Shown: positions 50,606 through 59,829, counted from the first letter of the stretch. The stretch: 64,000 nt of DNA from Segatella copri (GCF_002224675.1 NZ_NMPZ01000010.1:62001-126000), one strand, 5' to 3'. The notes: generated by a model from the letters alone, not told the origin. Translations and numbers: made by a program.

Positions 50606-50621
50606 ATTATCTTCTATTTAG

Positions 50622-50694
50622 CACGGGTTGAAGGGCTCGAACCCTCGACACCTGGTTTTGGAGACCAGTGCTCTACCAACTGAGCTAAACCCGT
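50622..50694 (-). tRNA. tRNA-Trp (CCA anticodon)
   Basis: ACGGGTT and AACCCGT form the acceptor stem; the loop CTCCAAA gives anticodon CCA. The 3' CCA is not encoded. It lies between tuf and secE, as in many bacteria. Confidence 0.97.
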
Positions 50695-50755
50695 AAGTTG
50701 ACTTCCGCCTCCGCAGAAACGGAAGTCATATATAGTAAATCTAGAAAATTCTAAA

Positions 50756-51952
50756 TTACTTGATATCGTCAAGAATTGATGTAATCTGACCAGAACCTAC
50801 TGTACGACCACCCTCACGGATAGCGAAACGGAGACCCTCGTTCAAAGCAACCTTGTAGATCAACTCTACCTCAATCTCTACGTTATCACCAGGCATTACC
50901 ATCTCAACTCCCTCTGGAAGCTTGATCTCACCTGTACAGTCCATAGTACGGAGATAGAACTGAGGACGATACTTGTTACCGAATGGAGTATGACGACCAC
51001 CCTCTTCCTTCTTCAATACATAGATAGAAGCCTTGAAGTGATCGTGAGGAGTAATAGCACCTGGGTGTACAACTACCATACCACGCTTAACCTCTGCCTT
51101 ATCAATACCACGGAGAAGCAAACCTACGTTATCACCTGCCTCACCCTCAGCGAGAACCTTACGGAACATCTCAACACCAGTGATGACAGACTTCTTATCC
51201 TCACCAAGACCGAGCAACTGAACCTCGTCACCTACCTTGCAACGACCAGTCTCGATACGACCTGTAGCAACAGTACCACGACCTGTGATTGAGAATACAT
51301 CCTCGATAGGCATCAAGAATGGCTTGTCAACCTCACGCTCAGGCTCCTGAATCCACTCATCAACAACGTCCATCAAGTGCTCAACAGACTTAACCCACTT
51401 CTCAACACCATTCAAAGCACCGAGAGCAGAACCGCGTACGATTGGAGTATCCTCCTCATAACCGTACTGCTCGAGGATCTCATGAAGCTCCATCTCAACG
51501 AGCTCAAGCATCTCCTCATCGTCAACCATATCGCACTTGTTCAAGAAAACGACCAAGCGAGGAACGTTTACCTGACGTGCAAGAAGTACGTGCTCACGTG
51601 TCTGTGGCATAGGACCATCAGTAGCAGCACAAACCAAGATAGCACCATCCATCTGAGCAGCACCAGTAACCATGTTCTTTACATAGTCAGCGTGTCCAGG
51701 ACAGTCAACGTGTGCATAGTGACGCTTTGCTGTCTCATACTCGATGTGAGCAGAGTTGATAGTGATACCACGCTCTTTCTCCTCAGGAGCATTATCAATC
51801 TGATCGAATGACTTAACTGCCTCAGATGTACCGAGCTTCTCATTCAATACCTTAGAGATAGCTGCAGTAAGAGTAGTCTTACCATGGTCAACATGACCAA
51901 TTGTACCAATGTTTACATGCGGTTTGGTACGCACGAATTCTTCTTTAGCCAT
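50756..51952 (-). CDS. tuf: Translation elongation factor Tu
   Basis: 398 residues; delivers aminoacyl-tRNA. G1 [11 protein letters not shown]3 [10 protein letters not shown] and G4 NKCD are intact, as are domain II ([20 protein letters not shown]) and the C-terminal [10 protein letters not shown]. It lies within the tRNA operon and not next to fusA. I see no second tuf copy in the window. Confidence 0.99.
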   Translation of the reverse strand: MAKEEFVRTKPHVNIGTIGHVDHGKTTLTAAISKVLNEKLGTSEAVKSFDQIDNAPEEKERGITINSAHIEYETAKRHYAHVDCPGHADYVKNMVTGAAQMDGAILVCAATDGPMPQTREHVLLARQVNVPRLVVFLNKCDMVDDEEMLELVEMELHEILEQYGYEEDTPIVRGSALGALNGVEKWVKSVEHLMDVVDEWIQEPEREVDKPFLMPIEDVFSITGRGTVATGRIETGRCKVGDEVQLLGLGEDKKSVITGVEMFRKVLAEGEAGDNVGLLLRGIDKAEVKRGMVVVHPGAITPHDHFKASIYVLKKEEGGRHTPFGNKYRPQFYLRTMDCTGEIKLPEGVEMVMPGDNVEIEVELIYKVALNEGLRFAIREGGRTVGSGQITSILDDIK

Positions 51953-52041
51953 AGCTTTTTCTTTTTATTTATATAAATGAATAATCAATTAATTAATATA
52001 TTGTCTCCACGCTTTCTACTTCTCACTTCCGCTTGAAGCAG

Positions 52042-52113
<72 letters not shown>

Positions 52114-52125
52114 ATTTCAACATCG

Positions 52126-52198
52126 AGCGGAAAACGGGGCTCAAACCCGCGACCCCCAGCTTGGAAGGCTAGTGCTCTATCAACTGAGCTATTTCCGC
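52126..52198 (-). tRNA. tRNA-Gly (TCC anticodon)
   Basis: GCGGAAA and TTTCCGC form the acceptor stem; the loop CTTCCAA gives anticodon TCC. CCA not encoded. Confidence 0.96.
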
Positions 52199-52211
52199 TT
52201 ATCAAAGAAAG

Positions 52212-52293
52212 TGGGTAGTGATGGATTCGAACCACCGAAGGCATAGCCAGCAGATTTACAGTCTGCCCCATTTGGCCACTCTGGTAACTACCC
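52212..52293 (-). tRNA. tRNA-Tyr (GTA anticodon)
   Basis: GGGTAGT/ACTACCC acceptor stem, loop CTGTAAA with anticodon GTA, and the long variable arm expected of a class II tRNA (82 bases in total). Confidence 0.96.
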
Positions 52294-52311
52294 ATGGTCT
52301 TTCTTTTTCTG

Positions 52312-52385
52312 AGCCTCTTGTCGGATTCGAACCAACGACCCCGAGATTACAAATCACGTGCTCTGGCCAACTGAGCTAAAGAGGC
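52312..52385 (-). tRNA. tRNA-Thr (TGT anticodon)
   Basis: GCCTCTT and AAGAGGC form the acceptor stem; the loop TTTGTAA gives anticodon TGT. The anticodon stem (CGTGA/TCTCG) has one T-T mismatch. First gene after the operon promoter. Confidence 0.93.
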
Positions 52386-52437
52386 AATCTTTACAGCCGC
52401 AATGCGACTAAGTTTTCGACCTATCGGAAAACGGCTG

Positions 52438-52469
52438 CAAAGATACAACTATTTTTTCATTCCACCAAA
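52438..52469 (-). promoter_or_regulatory. Promoter of the tRNA-tuf-secE-rpl-rpo operon
   Basis: TTTG (52469-52466), 20 bases, TATCTTTG (52445-52438) on the minus strand: an exact consensus match about 45 bases before tRNA-Thr(TGT). Confidence 0.82.
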
Positions 52470-52485
52470 TTTTTCGGAATATTTT

Positions 52486-52785
52486 TTATCGATTTCTTGT
52501 TTTTTCTTTAAATTTGGTCAATTGAACCTTCATTGAGTCCACTGCTTGGTCAATTCCTTCCTCAAAAGTATCGCATGTCTTCTCAACGAACAATGTCGTT
52601 CCAGGGACAGCAACTTCAAGGTGAACTTCCTTATTAAGAGCGGTAGCAGGCTTAACGACCTTTAATTGCACCTCTACTTTCTGTATATCTTCATAAGTTT
52701 TCTCCAACTTGGCGACTTTCTTTTCGATAAACGCCTGTAACTTCTCGGTAGCGTCGAAATGAATCGACTGAATCTTAATTTCCAT
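52486..52785 (-). CDS. hpf: Ribosome hibernation-promoting factor, HPF/YfiA family (short form)
   Basis: 99 residues from the ATG at 52785. The frame extends to 52797, but GGAGG (52795-52791) lies five bases before this ATG and decides the start. MEIKIQSIHFDATEKLQAFI, then VEVQLKVVKPATALNKEVHL match the short HPF/RaiA family, which binds the 30S decoding region in stationary phase. The dimerising C-terminal domain of long HPF is absent. It follows xerC by 23 bases and is probably co-transcribed with it. Confidence 0.92.
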   Translation of the reverse strand: MEIKIQSIHFDATEKLQAFIEKKVAKLEKTYEDIQKVEVQLKVVKPATALNKEVHLEVAVPGTTLFVEKTCDTFEEGIDQAVDSMKVQLTKFKEKTRNR

Positions 52786-52808
52786 AGTGACCTCCAATTT
52801 TAAAAAGG

Positions 52809-53693
52809 TTACGCCCTAGGATGGGCAATATTATAAACTCGTTTTAATTGCTCGAACGTAGTATGCGTATAAATCTCGGTTGTCGAGAGATTCGCATGTC
52901 CAAGCAGCTTTTTCAAACTTTCAATTCCTACGTGATGATTCAGCATTGCCGTAGCAAACGAATGTCTCAACACATGAGGACTTTTTTTCTTCAACGAGCA
53001 AACCCTTGCGAGGTTCGTTCTCACGATATCCCTTACCTTTTCAGGCTGCATCCTTTCACCTTTATCAGAAAGGAAGAATGCCGGAGAAGAAGCTTCAACG
53101 CTTGCATCCCTCAACTTAAGATATTCGCGGAGCGTATTTTTAAGCTCGTCACCGAATGGCACTATTCTCTGTTTGTTTCCCTTACCCGTTATCTTGATCT
53201 CCGAATTCACGAAGCTGACATCACAGTCATCCAGATTCACGAGTTCCGACAGTCGCATCCCGGTTTCATAGAACGTTATAATTATGGTACGCGCACGTAC
53301 ATTATTATAATCATCGCCCCACACCTGCCTATCCAGAAGTTCATCCATCTCACTTTCCTTAACGAATTGTGGAAGAGGTTTCTCTTTTTTAGGCCCCTTG
53401 ATGCTATATACAGGATCAGACTCAACATAATGTCTTGTCAAAGCAAACCGGTAGAAGGTTTTCAGAGCACTGAGCCGACGTTCGACCGTTGCAGCTGAGT
53501 TTCCCTTATCCATCATGCTTTCCATCCAATTCCGAACCATGTCAGAATCGACAGTCTCCCAAGAGAACGAATCAGACAAGCCTTTAGCAAACTTCTCGAA
53601 GTAGGTTAAATCATCCCGATAGCTTTCTACTGTCCGCGGCGACCTGTTCAGCTCACAGCATAAGTATTCCAAGAACTTGTCTATATTCAACAT
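52809..53693 (-). CDS. xerC: Tyrosine recombinase XerC-type
   Basis: 294 residues. The N-terminal SAM-like DNA-binding domain (LEYLCCELNRSPRTVESYRD) precedes the catalytic domain with the Arg-Lys-His-Arg-His-Tyr set: ETGMRLSELVNL (Arg), GKGNKQRIVP (Lys), HVLRHSFATAML (His, Arg), LLGHANLSTTEIYTHTT (His, Tyr). Xer enzymes resolve chromosome dimers at dif. The housekeeping context, in place of an integration site, supports a Xer role, though XerC and XerD cannot be separated with certainty. Confidence 0.9.
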   Translation of the reverse strand: MLNIDKFLEYLCCELNRSPRTVESYRDDLTYFEKFAKGLSDSFSWETVDSDMVRNWMESMMDKGNSAATVERRLSALKTFYRFALTRHYVESDPVYSIKGPKKEKPLPQFVKESEMDELLDRQVWGDDYNNVRARTIIITFYETGMRLSELVNLDDCDVSFVNSEIKITGKGNKQRIVPFGDELKNTLREYLKLRDASVEASSPAFFLSDKGERMQPEKVRDIVRTNLARVCSLKKKSPHVLRHSFATAMLNHHVGIESLKKLLGHANLSTTEIYTHTTFEQLKRVYNIAHPRA

Positions 53694-53721
53694 AACAGTT
53701 GTAGTTTTTGTTATTCGGCAA

Positions 53722-53753
53722 CGAAATTACGAAAATATTTCGAAACTACCAAA
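53722..53753 (-). promoter_or_regulatory. Promoter of the xerC-hpf unit
   Basis: TTTG (53753-53750), 20 bases, TAATTTCG (53729-53722) on the minus strand; one mismatch in the -7 element. Confidence 0.65.
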
Positions 53754-53776
53754 TATTTTGAGGATTTTTTACTTTT

Positions 53777-53820
53777 AATGCTCTCTTCTTGGATTTTTGC
53801 TTCCAATAAGAGAGCATTTT
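53777..53820 (-). terminator. Rho-independent terminator of rpsU
   Basis: AATGCTCTCTT and AGAGAGCATT arms plus an inner TTGGA/TCCAA stem around AGCAAAAA; followed by AAAAGTAAAAAA, weak in T on the minus strand. The stem is long and stable. Confidence 0.65.
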
Positions 53821-53840
53821 CATCCTCTCCGAGGACAATA

Positions 53841-54032
53841 TTATTCCTCGTTAGCGCGCAACTGCTGTACGTAGATGGCGTGTTCCATCTTGAGACGCTT
53901 CAAAACAGATGGCTTGTCGTACTGCTGACGAGCACGCAACTCCTTAACAACACCTGTCTTTTCAAACTTTCTCTTAAACTTCTTGAGAGCTCTCTCGATG
54001 TTCTCACCGTCCTTAACTGGTACAATAATCAT
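53841..54032 (-). CDS. rpsU: 30S ribosomal protein bS21
   Basis: 63 residues. MIIVPVKDGENIERALKKFK and the Arg/Lys-rich C-terminus identify it. In Bacteroidetes bS21 takes part in hiding the anti-Shine-Dalgarno of 16S rRNA. Its own leader, AAAAAGCAAAAA before the ATG, has no Shine-Dalgarno sequence. It is a single-gene unit with its own promoter and terminator. Confidence 0.95.
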   Translation of the reverse strand: MIIVPVKDGENIERALKKFKRKFEKTGVVKELRARQQYDKPSVLKRLKMEHAIYVQQLRANEE

Positions 54033-54109
54033 TTTTTTGCTTTTTAATTTATTATGTTAAACTTATGTTATTTCTAGCGAAATGGGCGTAATGCCACAAA
54101 TTGCGGGTG

Positions 54110-54140
54110 CAAAATTACATCTTATTTTTCAGAAAACCAA
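54110..54140 (-). promoter_or_regulatory. Promoter of rpsU
   Basis: TTG (54140-54138), 20 bases, TAATTTTG (54117-54110) on the minus strand. Confidence 0.75.
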
Positions 54141-54170
54141 GATTTTAGGCATTTTTTTGCTCTAAAACCT

Positions 54171-55958
54171 TTATTTTATGGCTTTTGTGGCATTTTTCAG
54201 CCATTTTTTCTCTTCTTCATCGAGATAAGGAGCCAATCTTGCATACACTTCAGCATGATAATCATTGAGCCATGCAATCTCTTCCGGCAAGAGCATTTCT
54301 ACATCTATCGGAGTGGTGTCGATCGGACAGAGGGTAAGGGATTCTATCTGAAGGAACTTACCGAATTCTGTCTCCTTATAATCTTGAATCAGTACGGTAT
54401 TCTCGATTCTCACGCCGAACTTTCCAGCAAGATAGAGTCCTGGCTCATCTGTCAGCGTCATTCCTGCACGGAGAGGTGCCGGCATATATTCCATACGAAC
54501 CTGATGAGGACCCTCATGCACATTCAGATAAGAACCTACACCATGTCCGGTACCGTGAAGGAAGTTCAGGCCTTCTCTCCACATGCATTCTCTGGCAAGC
54601 GCATCCAACTGAGTACCAGAAGCTCCATCCGGGAATTTTGCCAACTCCAGCTGGATGTGTCCCTTGAGAACCAAGGTGTAGATATGCTTCATCTCGTCTG
54701 TTACTGGACCAAGAGCGATGGTACGGGTGAGGTCTGTAGTTGCATCCTGATACTGGGCTCCGGAATCCAGCAGAAGAAGTCCTTCCGGCTTGAGCGGAAT
54801 ATCGGTCTCAGGAGATGCCTCGTAATGCACGATAGCTCCATGCTCCTGATAACCTGCTATTGTATCAAACGAGATGTCGCGGAACAAATCCTGCTCAGCA
54901 CGCAATGCTGTCAACTTCTTATCGATGGAAATCTCGGTCTCACCTCCAGCTTCCACAGCAGGGAGCAGCCATTTCAGGAACTTGACCATTGCCACACCAT
55001 CACGTACCATTGCTCGGCGATAGCCAGCAATTTCAGCTTCACTCTTCACAGCCTTCATAGCTGGGATTGGAGAGTTCTGGGAAATGATCTCCTGGCATTT
55101 CACGGTTTTCCAAAGATGATAACTGGTTTCATTGCCATCCAGGAGAATATTATATTCTGCATACTGCTTCAATCCCTCTTCCACCTTATTATAATTATAT
55201 ACAGAGATACCAGCTTCCTGGAGATAAGCACGAATTTCATCTGTAAGCTTAGCCTCATCTACAAAAAGCGACACCTTATCAGATGCAATCAGGAGATAAC
55301 TAACGAATACCGGATTGCAATGCACATCCGTACCACGCAAGTTCAAGGTCCAGGCAATATCATCGAGTGCAGACACCAGCATACCATCAGCATGAACACC
55401 TCGCAAAGCCTTTCTGACTCGAGCTATCTTAGAAACGGCTGTCTCACCGGCAAAATCCATAGGCTGAATCTCCACCGGATTTTCCGGAATAGCAGGACGA
55501 TTTTTCCATATCTCCTTCAATGGATCAAAATTAGTGCGCAAGGTAATACCACCCTCCTTACGCAAATCAGAGATAAGTGCCGAGGTCATTGAGTATGAGT
55601 TGACCATACCATCCAGTCCGACCTCTGGAGATGCAACATCTGCCAATTCCTTTCCCAGCCATTCTGCAATAGTAGGAGTTCCAGGAATCTTGAGCTTCAT
55701 TAACTGAAATTCTGTTCCACTCAACTGTTCTTCTGCCGCAAGGAAGTAGCGGGAGTCTGTCCACAATGCAGCAGAGTTCATGGTTACTACAGCGGTTCCA
55801 GCCGATCCGTTGAATCCGGAGATCCAAGCTCTGCCGAGCCAATGGTCTGCCACATACTCACTCTGATGAGCATCCGTACTAGGGAAGATAAAGGCAGCCA
55901 GATGCTCACGCTTCATCACTTCCCTCAAGCTAGCTAATCTTAGATTGATTTCATTCAT
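54171..55958 (-). CDS. pepP: Xaa-Pro aminopeptidase (M24B, aminopeptidase P)
   Basis: 595 residues from the ATG at 55958 (a TTG three codons earlier is less likely). It removes N-terminal residues that precede proline. Two creatinase N-like domains (INLRLASLREVMKREHLAAF, with FIFPSTDAHQSEY) lead to the pita-bread catalytic domain with metal ligands in LLLDSGAQYQDATTDLTR (two Asp), HGTGHGVGSYLNVHEGP (His), LTDEPGLYL (Glu) and GVRIENTVL (Glu). The three-domain length is that of the large, eukaryote-like form. No signal peptide, so cytosolic. Confidence 0.94.
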   Translation of the reverse strand: MNEINLRLASLREVMKREHLAAFIFPSTDAHQSEYVADHWLGRAWISGFNGSAGTAVVTMNSAALWTDSRYFLAAEEQLSGTEFQLMKLKIPGTPTIAEWLGKELADVASPEVGLDGMVNSYSMTSALISDLRKEGGITLRTNFDPLKEIWKNRPAIPENPVEIQPMDFAGETAVSKIARVRKALRGVHADGMLVSALDDIAWTLNLRGTDVHCNPVFVSYLLIASDKVSLFVDEAKLTDEIRAYLQEAGISVYNYNKVEEGLKQYAEYNILLDGNETSYHLWKTVKCQEIISQNSPIPAMKAVKSEAEIAGYRRAMVRDGVAMVKFLKWLLPAVEAGGETEISIDKKLTALRAEQDLFRDISFDTIAGYQEHGAIVHYEASPETDIPLKPEGLLLLDSGAQYQDATTDLTRTIALGPVTDEMKHIYTLVLKGHIQLELAKFPDGASGTQLDALARECMWREGLNFLHGTGHGVGSYLNVHEGPHQVRMEYMPAPLRAGMTLTDEPGLYLAGKFGVRIENTVLIQDYKETEFGKFLQIESLTLCPIDTTPIDVEMLLPEEIAWLNDYHAEVYARLAPYLDEEEKKWLKNATKAIK

Positions 55959-56052
55959 AATTGCCAAGTATTGATAATAACATATTCGATTTTCATGCCA
56001 TTTACCGCCTCCAGAGCAGAGGAAATAACGGCATTTTGCTAATTAGAGATTA

Positions 56053-56084
56053 CAAAGATACTAATTTTAAGAATTAATCACAAA
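56053..56084 (-). promoter_or_regulatory. Promoter of pepP
   Basis: TTTG (56084-56081), 20 bases, TATCTTTG (56060-56053) on the minus strand: an exact consensus match, about 95 bases above the start codon. Divergent from the mdh promoter, about 40 bases away. Confidence 0.8.
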
Positions 56085-56124
56085 TTTAAGCGAAAAATAA
56101 TGCACGTTTTACATTACTTTTTAT

Positions 56125-56132
56125 TAATTTTG
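56125..56132 (+). promoter_or_regulatory. -7 element of mdh
   Basis: TAATTTTG. The -33 element is unclear. The predicted transcript has a ~125-base 5' leader. Confidence 0.55.
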
Positions 56133-56139
56133 CGGTCGG

Positions 56140-56262
56140 AAAGCTAAAAGTGCGAGATTTACGGTCTTTTTAACCGATAGCAATCCCAAAAAGCAAGGGC
56201 TGCGACCAGGTGCCGCCTACCCTAACAAGAAATTTATAAACACTTAAATAAAAAATTGTAGT
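56140..56262 (+). other. Long, possibly structured 5' leader of mdh
   Basis: Contains CGGT/ACCG (56171-56185 region), GCA..CCC paired with GGG..TGC, and a GC-rich GGTGCCGCCTACC segment in otherwise AT-rich DNA. No ORF is visible. It could be an unrecognised regulatory RNA or simply a GC-rich leader. Confidence 0.3.
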
Positions 56263-56263
56263 T

Positions 56264-57256
56264 ATGGAATTTTTAACAAATGACAAGCTCGTTATCGTCG
56301 GTGCAGGCGGTATGATTGGTTCTAACATGGTTCAGAGCGCTTTGATGCTCGGTCTTACTCCTAATATTTGTCTCTACGACATCTTCGAGCCAGGTGTTCA
56401 CGGTGTATTCGATGAGATTCAGCAGTGCGCATTCCCTGGTGTTAACGTTACTTATACAGTAAATCCAGAGGAAGCTTTCACTGGCGCTAAGTACATCATC
56501 TCTTCTGGTGGTGCTCCTCGTAAGGAGGGTATGACTCGTGAGGACCTTCTCAAGGGTAACTGCAAGATCGCTGCTGAGTTCGGTGACAATATCAAGAAGT
56601 ACTGCCCAGAGGTTGAGCACGTAGTTGTTATCTTCAACCCAGCTGACGTTACAGCTTTGACAGCTCTTATCCACTCTGGTTTGAAGCCAAATCAGTTGAC
56701 TTCACTCGCAGCACTCGACTCTACTCGTTTGCAGCAGGCTTTGGCTCTCGAGTTCGGTGTACAGCAGGATAAGGTTACTGGCGCTCACACTTATGGTGGT
56801 CACGGCGAGCAGATGGCAGTATTTGCTTCTCAGGTTAAGGTTGACGGCAAGCCATTGGCAGAGATGGGTCTTTCTGACGAGCGTTGGGAGGAGATCAAGC
56901 ACCACACAGTACAGGGTGGTTCTAACATCATCAAGCTCCGTGGCCGTTCTTCATTCCAGAGCCCAGCTTACAACGCAGTTAAGATGATCGAGGCTGCTAT
57001 GGGTGGTGAGAAGTTCACATTGCCAGCAGGTTGCTATGTAAACCACGACAAGCTCGGTTTCAAGAACGTAATGATGGCTATGCCTACTACTATCGACAAG
57101 ACTGGTGTTCACTTCACAGAGCCTACAGGTACTGAGGAAGAGCTCGCTAGCCTCCAGAAGTCTTACGAGCACCTCTGCAAGATGCGCGATGAGATCGTAG
57201 AGCTTGGCATCGTTCCTCCAGTAGCTGAGTGGAAAGAGATGAACCCTAACTTGTAA
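56264..57256 (+). CDS. mdh: Malate dehydrogenase
   Basis: 330 residues. It interconverts malate and oxaloacetate with NAD(H); in Bacteroidales it serves the reductive branch to fumarate and succinate. The Rossmann motif (LVIVGAGGMIGSNMV), SSGGAPRKEGMTREDLLKGN (active-site loop), the LDSTRLQQALA substrate Arg and HTYGGHGEQM with the catalytic His are visible. Codon choice is strongly biased (many CGT, GGT and CTC codons), as in highly expressed genes. Confidence 0.93.
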   Translation: MEFLTNDKLVIVGAGGMIGSNMVQSALMLGLTPNICLYDIFEPGVHGVFDEIQQCAFPGVNVTYTVNPEEAFTGAKYIISSGGAPRKEGMTREDLLKGNCKIAAEFGDNIKKYCPEVEHVVVIFNPADVTALTALIHSGLKPNQLTSLAALDSTRLQQALALEFGVQQDKVTGAHTYGGHGEQMAVFASQVKVDGKPLAEMGLSDERWEEIKHHTVQGGSNIIKLRGRSSFQSPAYNAVKMIEAAMGGEKFTLPAGCYVNHDKLGFKNVMMAMPTTIDKTGVHFTEPTGTEEELASLQKSYEHLCKMRDEIVELGIVPPVAEWKEMNPNL

Positions 57257-57292
57257 TTCTCCACTTCGGATTTTTAGAAGTTAACTCGATAA

Positions 57293-57332
57293 GGGCTGAA
57301 TCGTGAAAATGCTTCATGATTCAGCCTTTTTT
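57293..57332 (+). terminator. Rho-independent terminator of mdh
   Basis: GGCTGAATC and GATTCAGCC form the stem, with TGAA/TTCA extending inward, and TTTTTT follows. Confidence 0.9.
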
Positions 57333-57431
57333 GATTTCCATTTTTCCTGCCTTCAGCAACTTTATCCGCAAATACGCCATAAAGTTACACTTTTCAGTAA
57401 ATCGGGTTATACGACTTTGGCATTATTTTTG

Positions 57432-57439
57432 TAATTTTG
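57432..57439 (+). promoter_or_regulatory. -7 element of the DUF3737 gene
   Basis: TAATTTTG about 40 bases above the ATG; the -33 element is weak. Confidence 0.5.
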
Positions 57440-57478
57440 CAAACAGAAATAACAAATAAGAAAGGATAATAGAAAATT

Positions 57479-58333
57479 ATGGAACAGATAAAGAACAAAT
57501 CATTCGGAGGCGAGCGCCCTCTCTTCGGTGCTCACGATGTACGCCTGGAGGACATCACGATTACAGATGGCGAGTCGGGCATCAAGTGCTGCAAGAACAT
57601 AGAATGCCACCATTCTAAGTTTTATGGCAAATACCCTTGGTGGCATGTGGATGGCTCCCTCATCACAGACTGCTACTTCGCCCCAGAGAGCCGTTCCGCC
57701 ATCTGGTATAGTGATAATATGGTGATGAAAGACAGCACCATCGATGGTCCTAAGTTCTTCCGCGAAATGAAGAATCTGGAATTGGAGAACGTCAACATCA
57801 CGGATGCAGACGAGACTTTCTGGAAGGTAGATGGTCTGAAACTGAAGAACGTAAAGCTTCACGACGGCACCTATCCATTCATGTTTTCCAAGAACATCTA
57901 TGTAGATGGATTGGAGAGCGACTCCAAGTATGTATTCCAATACTGCAGTAACGTGGAGATTCACCATGCCAAGATAACTACCAAGGATAGTTTCTGGGAG
58001 TGCGAGAATGTGACGGTTTATGATTCAGAACTGAATGGCGAGTATCTTGCCTGGCACAGCAAGAACATCAAGTTCGTACGTTGCCACATCAGCGGCGAGC
58101 AGCCACTCTGCTATATGGATCATGTCACACTCGAAGACTGCACCTTCGATAAGGAATGCGACCGCGCCTTTGAGGATTGCATGAACATCAATGCACACAT
58201 CAAGGGAAGCATCACCAATATCAAGAACCCTATTTCCGGAAGAATTGAGGCAGACGAAGTGGAAAGCATAACCTATACAGAGTTTGCCAAGGCGCCAAAG
58301 GGAGCATGTGAGATCATCGACCATTCGAAATAG
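57479..58333 (+). CDS. DUF3737 family protein, predicted right-handed beta-helix
   Basis: 284 residues. MEQIKNKSFGGERPLFGAHD is the conserved start of this family. The body consists of repeated ~20-residue rungs (NIECHHSKFYG, LELENVNITD, LKNVKLHDG, NVTVYDSELNG) expected to build a parallel beta-helix. No signal peptide. The biochemical function is unknown. It precedes a MalY/PatB-type lyase, from which a complex inverted repeat separates it. Confidence 0.88.
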   Translation: MEQIKNKSFGGERPLFGAHDVRLEDITITDGESGIKCCKNIECHHSKFYGKYPWWHVDGSLITDCYFAPESRSAIWYSDNMVMKDSTIDGPKFFREMKNLELENVNITDADETFWKVDGLKLKNVKLHDGTYPFMFSKNIYVDGLESDSKYVFQYCSNVEIHHAKITTKDSFWECENVTVYDSELNGEYLAWHSKNIKFVRCHISGEQPLCYMDHVTLEDCTFDKECDRAFEDCMNINAHIKGSITNIKNPISGRIEADEVESITYTEFAKAPKGACEIIDHSK

Positions 58334-58414
58334 CAGAAGCATTCATTGCGATTCTGTATTCCCTTAAACAAAATAAGCATTGCCATTAAGGAGAATTGTT
58401 CTTAGTATTAAGAG

Positions 58415-58510
58415 AAATCTCCGTTCATAAACGTTGAACGGACATTCAAAAGTGTTGAACGTAAGTTCAGCAGTGTTGAACATACGTTCAACACTTATGA
58501 ACGGAGATTT
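58415..58510. repeat. Nested inverted repeat with three exact 21-bp units
   Basis: AAATCTCCGTTCATAA (58415-58430) is perfectly inverted at 58495-58510. Between them three 21-bp units start with GTTGAAC at 58433, 58454 and 58475; each ends in a GTTCA-like inverse, so each is itself a small hairpin. The rest of 58334-58573 has no gene. Confidence 0.85.
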
Positions 58511-58573
58511 TGATTAAGGAAAAGGAGATTTATCCTACGAGCAATGAAGAAATAACATAGATAGAAAACAAAA

Positions 58574-59776
58574 ATGAAATACAATTTTGATGAAATCATC
58601 GAACGTCGCGGTACCAATTCCTATAAATGGGATCTGGTAAAGGAAGACGGCGTTATTCCGATGTGGGTAGCAGACATGGATTTCCAGACCGCTCCCTGCA
58701 TCATCGAAGCTCTGCAGAAGCGCGTAGCTCACGGCATCTTCGGCTACACCCTCGTACCGGACTCTTATTACGAGGCAATCATCAACTGGTTTTCCCGCCG
58801 CCATCAGTGGAAGATAGAGAAAGACTGGATTCTCTATACTTCGGGCGTAGTACCTGCCATCTCCAGCTGCCTGAAGGCTATCTGCATGCCAGGCGAGAAG
58901 GTTTTGGTGCAGACTCCTGTGTACAACTGCTTCTTCTCCTGTATCAAGAACAGTGGCTGCGAAGTGGAAGAGAATGAACTGAAGCGTGTAGGCAACTGCA
59001 CTTACGAGATAGATTTCGAAGACTTCGAGCGCAAGTGTGCCGATGAGAAGACCACCGCATTCATCCTCTGCAACCCTCACAACCCTGCAGGAAGAGTATG
59101 GAAGAAGGAGGAACTGGAGCGAATGAATGATATCTGTCTCAAGCATAACGTGAAGATTATCGCCGATGAAATCCACTGCGAGCTCGTCATGCCTGGCTAT
59201 CACTACACTCCATTTGCCAGCATCAGCGAAGCTTGCCGTGACAACTGCGTCGTTTTGAATTCCCCATCAAAATCATTCAATATCGCCGGACTTCAGATTG
59301 CCAACATCATCTGTCCGGATGCAGCATTGCGCCGCCGCATCAACCGTGCCATCAACATCAACGAAGTATGCGATGTCAATCCTTTCGGCGTCATCGCTCT
59401 CCAGGCTGCCTACAACGAGGGTGAGGAATGGCTCGACGAACTGAACCAATATCTCTACGAGAACTATCAGGCAGTAAAGGAATTCTTCAATTCTGAGTTG
59501 CCGCAGGTTCGCGTTACCCGTCTTGAGGGCACTTACCTGGTTTGGCTCGATATCCTGCCATTCGAGTTATCAAGCGACGAGGCTTACGAAAAGCTGATGA
59601 ATGACGGCAAGGTGTTCGTCAACAGCGGTACGATGTATGGCAGGAAGGCTGGTCAGGGCTACCTGCGCCTCAACATCGCCTGTCCTCGCAAGACCCTGAT
59701 GCAGGGTTTGATTCGCATCGCACGAGTTCTCAGCCAGTATATGGATGAAGAGGATTTGAGCGGATGCCCTGCATAA
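58574..59776 (+). CDS. MalY/PatB-type cystathionine beta-lyase (PLP-dependent C-S lyase)
   Basis: 400 residues; fold type I aminotransferase family. The N-terminal YKWDLVKEDGVIPMWVADMD, ILCNPHNPAGRVW, IADEIHCELVM and the PLP lysine in NSPSKSFNIAGLQIAN are characteristic of MalY/PatB. Such enzymes cleave cystathionine or cysteine conjugates to pyruvate, ammonia and a thiol. Cytosolic. It may be co-expressed with the nitroreductase gene 53 bases downstream. Confidence 0.9.
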   Translation: MKYNFDEIIERRGTNSYKWDLVKEDGVIPMWVADMDFQTAPCIIEALQKRVAHGIFGYTLVPDSYYEAIINWFSRRHQWKIEKDWILYTSGVVPAISSCLKAICMPGEKVLVQTPVYNCFFSCIKNSGCEVEENELKRVGNCTYEIDFEDFERKCADEKTTAFILCNPHNPAGRVWKKEELERMNDICLKHNVKIIADEIHCELVMPGYHYTPFASISEACRDNCVVLNSPSKSFNIAGLQIANIICPDAALRRRINRAININEVCDVNPFGVIALQAAYNEGEEWLDELNQYLYENYQAVKEFFNSELPQVRVTRLEGTYLVWLDILPFELSSDEAYEKLMNDGKVFVNSGTMYGRKAGQGYLRLNIACPRKTLMQGLIRIARVLSQYMDEEDLSGCPA

Positions 59777-59829
59777 AAGAGCGAATAAAGAGAAAAGAAT
59801 TCTAAATACAATGTTTAAAACAAGATAAT

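Noticed and set aside
52809-53693. The tyrosine recombinase as the integrase of a mobile element
   Set aside because: The flanking genes (hpf, rpsU, pepP) are housekeeping, no attachment repeats were seen beside the nearby tRNAs, and the length and motifs fit XerC/D.
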